Source: Clostridium scatologenes (lineage in GTDB: Bacteria > Bacillota > Clostridia > Clostridiales > Clostridiaceae). Taken from it: a DNA stretch of 64,000 nucleotides. The DNA lies in the NCBI RefSeq assembly GCF_000968375.1, contig NZ_CP009933.1:2914001-2978000 (forward strand). Reading direction: 5' to 3'. Positions 1 through 7,254 of the stretch are shown here, piece after piece; position 1 is the stretch's first letter; the number at the start of each line of letters is the position of its first letter. Both the position numbers and the translations under genes were made by a program. Under the pieces are notes generated by a model. It made no database searches and was not told the DNA's origin. It saw nothing but the letters and a program-made list of their open reading frames with translations.

Positions 1-4
1 AATT

Positions 5-72
5 ATGGGACTGTGGCATTAAGAATAAACACAACATATTGTATTTAAATTTCTTAATGTGACAGTCCCATT
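5..72. repeat. Long imperfect inverted repeat
   Basis: The arms ATGGGACTGT and ACAGTCCCAT pair perfectly. After a two-base mismatch they continue as CATTAAGAA and TTCTTAATG, giving about 19 paired bases around a 25-base AT-rich loop. It lies just after the end of the haem gene cluster, where a terminator would be expected, but there is no run of T on either strand. It may be a terminator, a palindromic repeat unit or a small mobile-element remnant. Confidence 0.55.
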
Positions 73-77
73 ACATT

Positions 78-536
78 CTAAACATTGTTTATAACATCTA
101 AAGACACCTTAACTTTAAATACCTTACTTGAAGGTAAATTTAATATATCTCCAATTGAAGTTTTTTTCTTAATGTTCTCTATAATTTCAATAATTCTATG
201 TTCTGATGGAGCAATAATAGTAAACCACATATTGTACTCATCATCCCTTATATAATTATGAGTTATTTCATCATAACTATTAACTATTTTTGCTGTATAG
301 TCTATGCTTTTTTCAGGTACCTTCATAGCACATAAGGTGCTAAAGTATCCTAAATTTTTCGAATCAAAAATTCCTCCAAGTCTTCTTATATAACCTTGCG
401 ATTTTAGCTTTTCTATTCTACTTATAATTTCTTGTTCTGAAACCCCTAATTTTTTACCTAATACCAAAAAAGGCCTATATTCTACTGGTAATCCTTCCTG
501 TAACAAATTCAATAATTGTTTGTCTACATTATCCAT
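78..536 (-). CDS. Lrp/AsnC-type siroheme decarboxylase subunit (AhbB/NirD-like)
   Basis: This 152-residue protein has the short Lrp layout used by siroheme decarboxylases: an N-terminal winged helix (residues 1-60, with an IRRLGGIFD motif closing the wing) followed by a ferredoxin-like domain with THNYIRDDEYNMWFTI, the signature of AhbA/AhbB/NirD/L/G/H proteins. By family knowledge it removes the C12 and C18 acetate carboxyls of sirohaem to give didecarboxysirohaem. It usually works as a heterodimer, and the second subunit is not visible here. The ATG follows AGAGGTGG at good spacing. It is last in a three-gene minus-strand set behind two radical-SAM enzymes acting on the same substrate class, which supports a metabolic rather than a regulatory role. 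Its presence predicts a haem or haem-d1-like product. Confidence 0.82.
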   Translation of the reverse strand: MDNVDKQLLNLLQEGLPVEYRPFLVLGKKLGVSEQEIISRIEKLKSQGYIRRLGGIFDSKNLGYFSTLCAMKVPEKSIDYTAKIVNSYDEITHNYIRDDEYNMWFTIIAPSEHRIIEIIENIKKKTSIGDILNLPSSKVFKVKVSLDVINNV

Positions 537-567
537 ATATCCACCTCTTGTAATTAAATAAATTTAG

Positions 568-1557
568 TTATGATTTACTTAATATGCAGGAATTTTCTCC
601 TGACATATAGTCTCCATTATTATAATGTGCAGTTCTAGCTCTACATCCTCCACAGCTTTCCTTATAAGAGCATTGCCCACAACTTCCTTTATAATCCAAA
701 GATCTTAAATTTTTCAATATACTACTATCATTCCAAATATCATTAAAAGCTTTTTCTTTCACATTACCCGCTGTTTCCATTAAATAAGCACAAGGTTGAA
801 CATTTCCCTTTGGACTCACTATACAATAGCTTATACCTGCCAAGCATCCTCTTCTAAATCTAGTTTTAACTCCTAAACTTTCCGCAATCCTAACAAATTG
901 AGGTGCACAGGTAGGCTTTAATTCAATGTTTACTTCTTGCTGTTTTTTCATTATATTTTCTAACATTATTTTATATTCTTTATTACCTAATGCTTGTTCT
1001 TCTATTTCATTTCCTCTTCCTGTAGGTACTAAAAAGAATATATGATGAGCTGATGCTCCTATTTTAACTGCAAAATCTGTAATATCTAATATTTCTTCCT
1101 TATTCCACTTCATAACTGTAGTATGTACTTGAAATTTAAGTCCAGCTTCCCTACAATTTTTCATTCCTTGTACTGTATTCTTCCATGCATTTTCATGACT
1201 TCTAAATTTATTATGTTTTTCTTCATTTAAACTATCCAGACTTATACCTACTGACCTTGCTCCTGATTTCTTCAATTTTTGAGCAATATCTAGAGTAATT
1301 AAAGTTCCATTGCTTCCCAAAACTGGTATCAACCCAAAATCTGAAGCATATTGTATAAGTTCAAAAATATCATTTCTCATTAAAGGTTCTCCACCAGAAA
1401 AAATCATCATCCTAAATCCTGCTTTTGCAATTTGTTCTATAAGTTTTTTACCTTGTTCTGTGGTCAATTCTTCCTTATATTCTTTTCCAGAATCTCTATA
1501 GCAGTGACTACAATACATATTACATTTATTCGTAGTATTCCATGAAACAATCATCAT
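568..1557 (-). CDS. Radical SAM protein, NirJ2/AhbD-like
   Basis: The protein is 329 residues long from the ATG that follows GGAGGTG by nine bases. The reading frame extends 39 bases upstream to a TTG, but that region holds the ribosome site itself. The CNMYCSHC motif near the N terminus binds the radical-SAM [4Fe-4S] cluster, and FSGGEPLMR is the usual GGE segment. The C-terminal CGQC...CGGC...C pattern is a SPASM/twitch-type auxiliary-cluster domain. Relatives named NirJ2 or AhbD act on the propionate side chains of iron-porphyrin intermediates in haem d1 or alternative haem b synthesis. Which of the two cannot be decided from sequence. It lies between the NirJ1-like gene and the siroheme decarboxylase gene and is probably co-transcribed with both. 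Confidence 0.8.
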   Translation of the reverse strand: MMIVSWNTTNKCNMYCSHCYRDSGKEYKEELTTEQGKKLIEQIAKAGFRMMIFSGGEPLMRNDIFELIQYASDFGLIPVLGSNGTLITLDIAQKLKKSGARSVGISLDSLNEEKHNKFRSHENAWKNTVQGMKNCREAGLKFQVHTTVMKWNKEEILDITDFAVKIGASAHHIFFLVPTGRGNEIEEQALGNKEYKIMLENIMKKQQEVNIELKPTCAPQFVRIAESLGVKTRFRRGCLAGISYCIVSPKGNVQPCAYLMETAGNVKEKAFNDIWNDSSILKNLRSLDYKGSCGQCSYKESCGGCRARTAHYNNGDYMSGENSCILSKS

Positions 1558-1599
1558 GTCTAAGCACCTCCATTGTTTATAATATAAAAAAGTCAAATA

Positions 1600-2784
1600 C
1601 TAAATTAACCCTACTCCTTCTTCTACTCCTATTTCCTTATTTGTAAGATAGCATGCAGGGTCAGAGGCCCAAAAATCTCCAGTTACAGCTTCTGCACGAC
1701 TTCTAAAATTTCCATTACACATGCTTAACCATTTACAACTTTTGCAACGTCCTTTTAATAAAGCTTTCCTACTTCTCAATCCATTTAAAATTGGATGATT
1801 GGCATTTTTCCAAACTTCACTAAACTTTTTATCTCTTACATTTCCAAAGGTATGCTGCCAAGTAAATTGATCTGCATGAATATTTCCCTGGAAATCCACA
1901 TTAGCAAAAGCCATTCCTGACCTATTTCCTCCATTAACTTTTATCAAATTTAAAATTCTATCTGCTATTTCAGGGTATGTTTCTTTAGCTCTCATATATA
2001 GATAAACTGCATCTGCATGATTGTCTACTGTTAGTATTTCCACCTTAGTTCCAAACTCTAAAGCTTTTTCTATAATTAAATCCATAGCAGCTCTAGTTTC
2101 CTCTTTACTAATATCATTTTTTATCATTTCAGTTCCTCTTCCTGAATAAACTAAATGATAAAAACAAACTCTGGGTATATTCTCTTCCTTTATCAATGCA
2201 AAAATGTCCTTTAACTGATTGTAATTATAATTATTTATAGTAAACCTTAATCCAACTTTTTGGTCTATATCAATACAATTTCTTATTCCATTTAATGCAC
2301 TATCAAAAGCACCTTTGGTTCTTCTAAACTCATCATGCTTTGTTCCAATACCATCTAAACTTACTCCTACATATCCTACCTTTAATCTCTTCAAATCCTT
2401 ACAAATATCCTTTTCCAAAAGTGTTCCATTAGTAGACAAAGTACTTCTTATATTATTTTTTTTCGTATAATCTAATATTTGAAATATATCCTTTCTAAGT
2501 AACGGTTCACCACCAGAAAATAATATTACCGGAACTTTAAATTCTCCTAGATCTTCAATAAGATTTTGTGCTTCTTTAAGACTTAATTCTCCTTCATATT
2601 GTTTGTTATCTGATTCTGCGTAACAATGCATACATTTTAAATTACAAGTTTTTGTACAATTCCAAACAACAACAGGTCCTCTACCAGGACTCACCCCAAA
2701 CTTTTCTTCAGCTGCTCCTTTTACATAACGAATGCTATCGCCAAAATTTTGTGAATTGCATAATAGCTTAGTTATACCAATCAT
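1600..2784 (-). CDS. Radical SAM protein, NirJ1/AhbC-like
   Basis: This 394-residue enzyme has CNLKCMHC for the SAM-binding cluster at about residues 47-54, a FSGGEPLLRKD segment, and a C-terminal auxiliary-cluster region (CKSCKWLSMC and a final Cys). Length and motifs fit the NirJ1 branch, which partners NirJ2 in clostridia and heliobacteria. Family knowledge places it on didecarboxysirohaem or a close intermediate, removing or oxidising side chains. The ATG follows GAGAGGT eight bases away. It is the first gene of the haem-type set, with its promoter presumably in the divergent spacer facing hutP. No cytochrome cd1 nitrite reductase gene is visible, so a plain denitrification role is unlikely. 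Confidence 0.8.
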   Translation of the reverse strand: MIGITKLLCNSQNFGDSIRYVKGAAEEKFGVSPGRGPVVVWNCTKTCNLKCMHCYAESDNKQYEGELSLKEAQNLIEDLGEFKVPVILFSGGEPLLRKDIFQILDYTKKNNIRSTLSTNGTLLEKDICKDLKRLKVGYVGVSLDGIGTKHDEFRRTKGAFDSALNGIRNCIDIDQKVGLRFTINNYNYNQLKDIFALIKEENIPRVCFYHLVYSGRGTEMIKNDISKEETRAAMDLIIEKALEFGTKVEILTVDNHADAVYLYMRAKETYPEIADRILNLIKVNGGNRSGMAFANVDFQGNIHADQFTWQHTFGNVRDKKFSEVWKNANHPILNGLRSRKALLKGRCKSCKWLSMCNGNFRSRAEAVTGDFWASDPACYLTNKEIGVEEGVGLI

Positions 2785-3034
2785 TTTTCATTACCTCTCT
2801 TTTTAGACTATACCATTTATTAATCTTCTCATTACCATTACAATTTTTTCACAATCATCTATTTCTTTTAATTTTACCATTTTATCATGGAATAATATAG
2901 GCAAACTTCACACTACTAGTTAAGAATCAAAGCTTTACCTTATGTACTTTAACCTATAATTATGGTATACTTCATATAAAAATTGGTAAATTGATTTTTA
3001 AAATTCAAATATAATATTAGGAGGATTTATATCT

Positions 3035-3454
3035 ATGGATCATAAAAGTACAATAGTAGCTAAAGCTTCTATAAAAATGGCTATATCATCAAGATCTAGT
3101 GAAGATAAGCTTATGGAAGCTTTTAAAGAAAAAGGAATACTTGTTACTGCAGTAGATATAGGTGGTGATTTTTCCCAATTTACTACCAAAATAATCGAAA
3201 GAGCTTTAGTAGCTTCTAAAAGAAGTGGTCTTATAAAAGACTGCCATGTACATGATGGTGCTGTAGCTGGTGCTACTAAAGAAGCTCTATGTGAACTTGC
3301 ACCTAAGGCTAATGGATTAAATGTAGGAGGAAAAATAGGTATAGCAAGATCCGGTGAACACTTAAGTGTATGTATATTTTTGAGTATAGGATTATTACAT
3401 TTAAATGAAGTTACTATAGGTCTTGCACATCGATCTATACCAGATATATATTAA
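3035..3454 (+). CDS. hutP: HutP-family RNA-binding antiterminator (orphan)
   Basis: This 139-residue protein matches HutP in length and in its C-terminal GLAHRSIP box, with the CHVHDGAVAGAT segment in the middle. In Bacillus, HutP is a hexamer that binds L-histidine and Mg2+ and opens the hut leader terminator so histidine-degradation genes are read. No hut gene follows. The next genes, after 308 bases, encode an ABC importer. The ATG sits behind AGGAGG. It may act in trans on a distant hut operon or on the structured leader of the downstream importer; the second idea is inference only. Confidence 0.8.
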   Translation: MDHKSTIVAKASIKMAISSRSSEDKLMEAFKEKGILVTAVDIGGDFSQFTTKIIERALVASKRSGLIKDCHVHDGAVAGATKEALCELAPKANGLNVGGKIGIARSGEHLSVCIFLSIGLLHLNEVTIGLAHRSIPDIY

Positions 3455-3531
3455 CTTATTTTTTGTTTCAAAAACTATTATCATTGTATTTTTGAACATT
3501 ATTTAGAATATTCTAATTTCAAAATAACTTA

Positions 3532-3560
3532 TTGACATTTAAAAAGATTTAATATATGAT
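3532..3560 (+). promoter_or_regulatory. Sigma-A-type promoter of the ABC importer
   Basis: TTGACA is followed 17 bases later by TATGAT, a near-consensus housekeeping promoter. Transcription would start near 3567, giving a leader of about 195 bases before the importer gene. Confidence 0.7.
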
Positions 3561-3588
3561 TATTTCTAATAATCGTCTTTATACTTAT

Positions 3589-3726
3589 TTACTAAGTTTT
3601 GTTACAAAATGTTTGTGACAAATTTAGTAATAAATTCATAGTATAAATAATATATTTTGTGGTATTTATTGTGGTATGGTAGTATTTTTGTTTAATAAAG
3701 CTATATTTAATTGTAAAATTAGCTTT
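3589..3726 (+). promoter_or_regulatory. Structured leader upstream of the ABC importer
   Basis: Three elements follow the promoter. First is an imperfect palindrome whose arms read TTACTAA...TTGTTACAAA and TTTGTGACAAA...TTAGTAA (3589-3630). Second is a direct repeat of TTGTGGTAT at 3657 and 3669, with a period of 12 bases. Third is a hairpin AAAGCTA/TAGCTTT (3697-3726) followed by TATTTTT, which looks like a weak intrinsic terminator. The order suggests an operator or RNA-based attenuation. No T-box sequence (AGGGTGG) is present, although TrpXYZ-type importers are often T-box controlled. Confidence 0.5.
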
Positions 3727-3762
3727 TATTTTTATAACTTAATATTTTAGGAGGATGGTAGT

Positions 3763-4770
3763 ATGGTAGCAAAAAAATTATTGTGTGCAACTTGCGCACT
3801 ATTTCTAGGTATCTCTGTTTTTACAGGGTGCTCTTCAAACAATAGTAAAAGTGAAAACAAATCTAATAAGGTGGTAAACATTGGTATAAGTCAACTTGTA
3901 GAACATCCAGCTTTGGATTCAACTCGTAAGGGCTTTATAGATGCTCTTAGTTCTAAAGGCTATAAGGATGGAGATAAAATCAAAATTGATTTTCAAAATG
4001 CTCAAGGTGATATACCAACAGCTCAAACCATTGCAAGCAATTTCGTTTCAAACAAAAAAGATTTAATATTAGCAATAGCAACACCTGCAGCACAAGCAGC
4101 TTATAACAGTACAAAGGATATTCCTATACTTATAACTGCTGTAACTGATCCTGTGAATTCTGGACTTGTAAAGTCTATGGATAAGCCTGGCACAAATGTT
4201 ACAGGAACCAGTGATGCATCACCTATTGATAAACAATTTGAATTAATAAAAAAATTAGTACCTAATTGTAAAAAGATAGGTATATTATATAACACTAGTG
4301 AAGCAAATTCTGAATTTCAAGTAAAAGCAGCGAAGGAACAAGCATCAAAAATGAATTTAGAGATAGTTGCTGTGGGTATTACTAGCTCTAATGATATATC
4401 TCAAGCTTTAAATTCTTTACTCTCTAAAGTTGATGTTTTATATACACCAACAGATAATTTAGTGGCATCATCAATGTCTATTATTAGTTCAAAATGTATT
4501 GAAAAAAAGATACCTTTAATAGGTTCTGAAAAAGCTCATGTAGAAGCTGGAGCACTTGCCACTGAAGGCATAGATTTCTATAAACTTGGTTTCCAAACAG
4601 GACTCATGGCAGTTGACATTATAAATGGAAAAAAACCTGCTGATATGCCTGTACAAACTTTAAAGGAAACAAAACTCACAATAAATGAAAATACAGCTCA
4701 AAAACTTGGTATCACTATTCCAGAAGATTTAAAATCAAAGGCAGAACTGGTTAAAGGTGGTGCTAAGTAA
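3763..4770 (+). CDS. ABC importer substrate-binding lipoprotein (TrpX-type)
   Basis: The 335-residue protein begins with a lipoprotein signal peptide ending in a lipobox before Cys23 (FTGCSS), so it is anchored outside the membrane. The body has the ABC-substrate-binding fold of the PF04392 family (VGISQLVEHPALD near the N terminus, then AQTIASNF and IAVATPAAQ-like segments). Members paired with a single permease and one ATPase, as here, are predicted or shown to bind aromatic amino acids such as tryptophan or tyrosine, or purine-like ligands. The substrate cannot be fixed by eye. The ATG follows AGGAGG by eight bases. The stop codon overlaps the start of the permease gene by one base (TAATG), indicating translational coupling. 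Confidence 0.85.
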   Translation: MVAKKLLCATCALFLGISVFTGCSSNNSKSENKSNKVVNIGISQLVEHPALDSTRKGFIDALSSKGYKDGDKIKIDFQNAQGDIPTAQTIASNFVSNKKDLILAIATPAAQAAYNSTKDIPILITAVTDPVNSGLVKSMDKPGTNVTGTSDASPIDKQFELIKKLVPNCKKIGILYNTSEANSEFQVKAAKEQASKMNLEIVAVGITSSNDISQALNSLLSKVDVLYTPTDNLVASSMSIISSKCIEKKIPLIGSEKAHVEAGALATEGIDFYKLGFQTGLMAVDIINGKKPADMPVQTLKETKLTINENTAQKLGITIPEDLKSKAELVKGGAK

Positions 4771-5684
4771 TGGATGGGTTCATTATAAACATATTGGAAC
4801 AAGGTTTTATATTCTCAATAATGGCTATTGGAGTTTATATAACTTATAAAATATTGGATTTTCCAGATCTATCAGTGGATGGAACCTTTGCTTTAGGGGC
4901 GGCAGTTACTGCCTCTTCCCTACTAAAAGGTATAAATCCTTTTACATCATTAATTTTAGCTTTTATAGTAGGTTGTCTAGCTGGAGGGGTTACGGGAATA
5001 CTTCATGTTAAACTTAAAATAACTAACCTACTTTCAGGTATTTTAGTGATGATAGGTCTTTATTCTATAAATTTAAGAATAATGGGTAAAGCAAATATTC
5101 CATTATTCGCACAAAACACTATCTTTTCCAGCAGAATTTCTCCAGTAATTATAATTTTTATATTTGCTATTTTAACTAAAGTTGCATTGGATTTATTTTT
5201 AAAAACTAAACTTGGTTTTGTATTAAAGGCCACAGGAGATAACCCTCAAATGGTAACTTCTTTAGGTATCGATATAGGAACTATTAAAATAATAGGTCTT
5301 ATGCTTTCAAATGGTTTAGTTGCAATATCAGGTTCTATGATGGCTCAATATCAGAGATTTTCTGATGTAGGTATGGGTACTGGAATTATAGTAATGGGTT
5401 TGGCTTCAGTTATACTTGGCGAATCTGTTTTTAAAAAAGCTCACTTTTTACTTCCAACAACCACTGCAATTTTAGGATCAATATTATACAAGGCTAGTTT
5501 ATCTCTTGCTTTAAAATTAGGCTTACCTCCAACAGATTTAAAGCTTATAACCTGCATAATTGTTGTTATCGCTTTATCTTTAAATGGTAAAAAATTAAAT
5601 TTAGGTTTTAAAGCTTTAAAAAGTTTTACTTCAGGAGGTGTAAAAATTGCTTCAAATAAAAAATCTGCAAAAAGTTTTCAATAG
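4770..5684 (+). CDS. ABC importer permease (TrpY-type, branched-chain-like fold)
   Basis: This 304-residue integral membrane protein has about eight hydrophobic segments and the DFPDLSVDGTFALGAA box typical of permeases paired with PF04392 binding proteins. The short motif KATGDNPQMVTSLGID in the middle is the cytoplasmic loop that contacts the ATPase in this family. Its start overlaps the binding-protein stop by one base, and its last 38 bases overlap the ATPase gene, whose ribosome site lies inside this coding sequence. The three genes therefore form one tightly coupled importer operon. Confidence 0.87.
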   Translation: MDGFIINILEQGFIFSIMAIGVYITYKILDFPDLSVDGTFALGAAVTASSLLKGINPFTSLILAFIVGCLAGGVTGILHVKLKITNLLSGILVMIGLYSINLRIMGKANIPLFAQNTIFSSRISPVIIIFIFAILTKVALDLFLKTKLGFVLKATGDNPQMVTSLGIDIGTIKIIGLMLSNGLVAISGSMMAQYQRFSDVGMGTGIIVMGLASVILGESVFKKAHFLLPTTTAILGSILYKASLSLALKLGLPPTDLKLITCIIVVIALSLNGKKLNLGFKALKSFTSGGVKIASNKKSAKSFQ

Positions 5685-6441
5685 AGATACAGTAAATGAA
5701 AAAACAATATTTAAAAATTTAAACTTCCACATAAATAAGGGAGATTTTATCACTATTGTAGGCAGCAACGGAGCTGGTAAATCCTCACTTTTGAATTTAA
5801 TATCTGGTTCATTACTGCCAGATAGTGGTTCTATTAATTTAAATGGAATGGATATTTCCAAACTTCCTGAGCATAAAAGGACAAAATTTATTGGTAGAGT
5901 ATTTCAAAATCCTGCTTTAGGTACTTCTCCCTCTATGACTATACTAGAAAATTTGTCTATGGCTTATAATAAAGGTAAAAAATTTGGTCTAAGCTCTGGT
6001 GTTTCTAAGAAAAATATAGGTTTTTTTAAAGAGATATTATCTAATCTTTCTTTAGGACTTGAAAATAACATAAATACAAAGGTTGGTTTATTATCCGGTG
6101 GTCAAAGGCAGGCTTTATCTTTGCTTATATCTACCATATCGAATCCTGATTTATTATTATTAGATGAGCATACTGCAGCCTTAGATCCAAAAACCTCGGA
6201 AACTATAATAGAATTAACTAAAAAAACTATAGCTGAAAAAAATATAACTACCCTTATGATAACACATAATTTAAATCACGCTATAGATATAGGGAATAGA
6301 CTGATAATGCTTCACGGCGGAGAAATAATTTTAGATATAAGTGGTGAAGAAAAGAAATCTCTAACTATAACTAAACTTTTAGATTTGTTCAACAATAAGA
6401 AGTGTGAAGATTTTATAAGTGACGAATTAGCTCTTTCTTAA
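5647..6441 (+). CDS. ABC importer ATP-binding protein (TrpZ-type)
   Basis: The 264-residue ATPase has Walker A (GSNGAGKSS, about residue 38), a Q-loop (FQNPALGTSPSMT), the signature LSGGQRQAL, Walker B (DLLLLDEHTAALD) and the H-loop (TLMITHNLNHA). The start is a TTG six bases behind AGGAGGTG. No ATG sits at a suitable place, and the first residues LQIKNLQKVF align with the usual start of such ATPases. It overlaps the permease gene by 38 bases and energises the importer encoded by the two preceding genes. Confidence 0.87.
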   Translation: MLQIKNLQKVFNRDTVNEKTIFKNLNFHINKGDFITIVGSNGAGKSSLLNLISGSLLPDSGSINLNGMDISKLPEHKRTKFIGRVFQNPALGTSPSMTILENLSMAYNKGKKFGLSSGVSKKNIGFFKEILSNLSLGLENNINTKVGLLSGGQRQALSLLISTISNPDLLLLDEHTAALDPKTSETIIELTKKTIAEKNITTLMITHNLNHAIDIGNRLIMLHGGEIILDISGEEKKSLTITKLLDLFNNKKCEDFISDELALS

Positions 6442-6450
6442 AACTTTTTT

Positions 6451-6518
6451 GATAGGACAATTGACAGAGGACAGTGAAGGTAAGTTTTCCTCCTTCTCTG
6501 CCCTCTGTCCTTTGTCAT
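6451..6518. repeat. Long hairpin repeat with TTGACAGAGG core
   Basis: The arms GACAGAGG-CAG-GAAGG and CCTTC-CTG-CCTCTGTC pair over about 18 bases with two mismatches. The outer GAT/ATC and GAC/GTC pairs extend the stem. It lies between the importer ATPase and the convergent Cys-rich gene, so it could stop transcription from either side, but T runs are poor. Its core resembles the hairpin at 13610-13646, which suggests a dispersed palindromic repeat family. Confidence 0.6.
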
Positions 6519-6577
6519 CTGAAAAGGTTACTTCGCAATTTTCTTTTATTAAACCTAAATCTCATATGTGTTTTACA

Positions 6578-6997
6578 CTATTCCAATAATTCCTTTATAT
6601 CCTTATATACTAAAGCAGCAGATATCCCACCATAATACCTTATTATATTATCTATAACTGTAATTGGTGGCTCAAAGCCTTTATTTATAGTCTCATATAC
6701 CCTCTCATACTTTTCTTTTATATCAATTTTATCTAAATCTATAAATTCTAGCTCCACATTATCTTTAACATCACTGTCATTAATAAATTCCTTTAATTCT
6801 TCAAAAACTTCTCCTATATTTTTCATTTTTTTATCTTCAGTTGTTTTTGAACACCCTCCACCACTGCATCCACTGCAACTTTTACTTTCTCCGCTGCCAC
6901 AACCACTGCAAGAACTGCTTTTATGACTACATCCGCAGCCTTGAGAAATTTCTTTATATTTTAAGCCAAATATTTCAACTTTAATTTTATCGTTCAT
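6578..6997 (-). CDS. Cys-rich putative thioredoxin-fold protein
   Basis: I do not recognise a named family with certainty. The protein of about 139 residues starts with a beta strand (KVEIFGLKY), followed by a Ser/Gly/Cys-rich insert holding seven Cys in about 33 residues, where a redox or metal site would be expected. It ends with a strand-helix pattern (VELEFIDLD, then PPITVIDNIIRYYGG) that looks like the second half of a thioredoxin or glutaredoxin fold, with a cis-proline-like PPIT. The ATG at the chosen start follows AAAGGA; a GTG 18 bases upstream is also open. A role in thiol or metal handling is inference from composition. Neighbours give no help. Confidence 0.6.
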   Translation of the reverse strand: MNDKIKVEIFGLKYKEISQGCGCSHKSSSCSGCGSGESKSCSGCSGGGCSKTTEDKKMKNIGEVFEELKEFINDSDVKDNVELEFIDLDKIDIKEKYERVYETINKGFEPPITVIDNIIRYYGGISAALVYKDIKELLE

Positions 6998-7091
6998 TAT
7001 TATATATCCTTTCACCTAGCTAACTTTTTACTATTATATCACTTTTATCTAATAGCTAACACTCCCTTTTTTATCAAAGGAGAAATGAAGT

Positions 7092-7235
7092 AATTCTTAG
7101 ACTCAGGTGGAATTTGATTTTGAAGAATACTTCTCTCAATCTAAGTCTTAGAAAAAATTATCTATGTACGTAAATCAGCTATTGATCCACTTTGAAAAAA
7201 TGTGAGTGTTAGTAATGATATCGATCATATAAATA
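7092..7235 (+). ncRNA. Recurrent structured RNA element, copy 1 (isolated, degenerate)
   Basis: Starting at AATTCTTAGACTCAGG, this stretch aligns along most of its length with the element at 63719-63902 read on the minus strand. Both have the ACTCAG-TGG strand, the AATA-loop hairpin (GAAG-AATA-CTTC here, GAGG-AATA-CCTC in the 61.7 kb copy), TTAGAA, TTATC, a CAGC-TT-ATC strand, GAGTGTTA and a final ATGAT/ATCAT hairpin before ATAA. The outer arms pair less well than in other copies. It fills the 239-base space between two minus-strand genes and points into the 3' end of the downstream one, so no plus-strand gene is served. It is either a free-standing RNA or a decaying copy. Confidence 0.55.
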
Positions 7236-7254
7236 CTGCTTATCAAAATCAATT

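Noticed and set aside
3567..3762. T-box leader before the TrpXYZ-type importer
   Set aside because: No AGGGTGG antiterminator box and no specifier-loop layout could be found.
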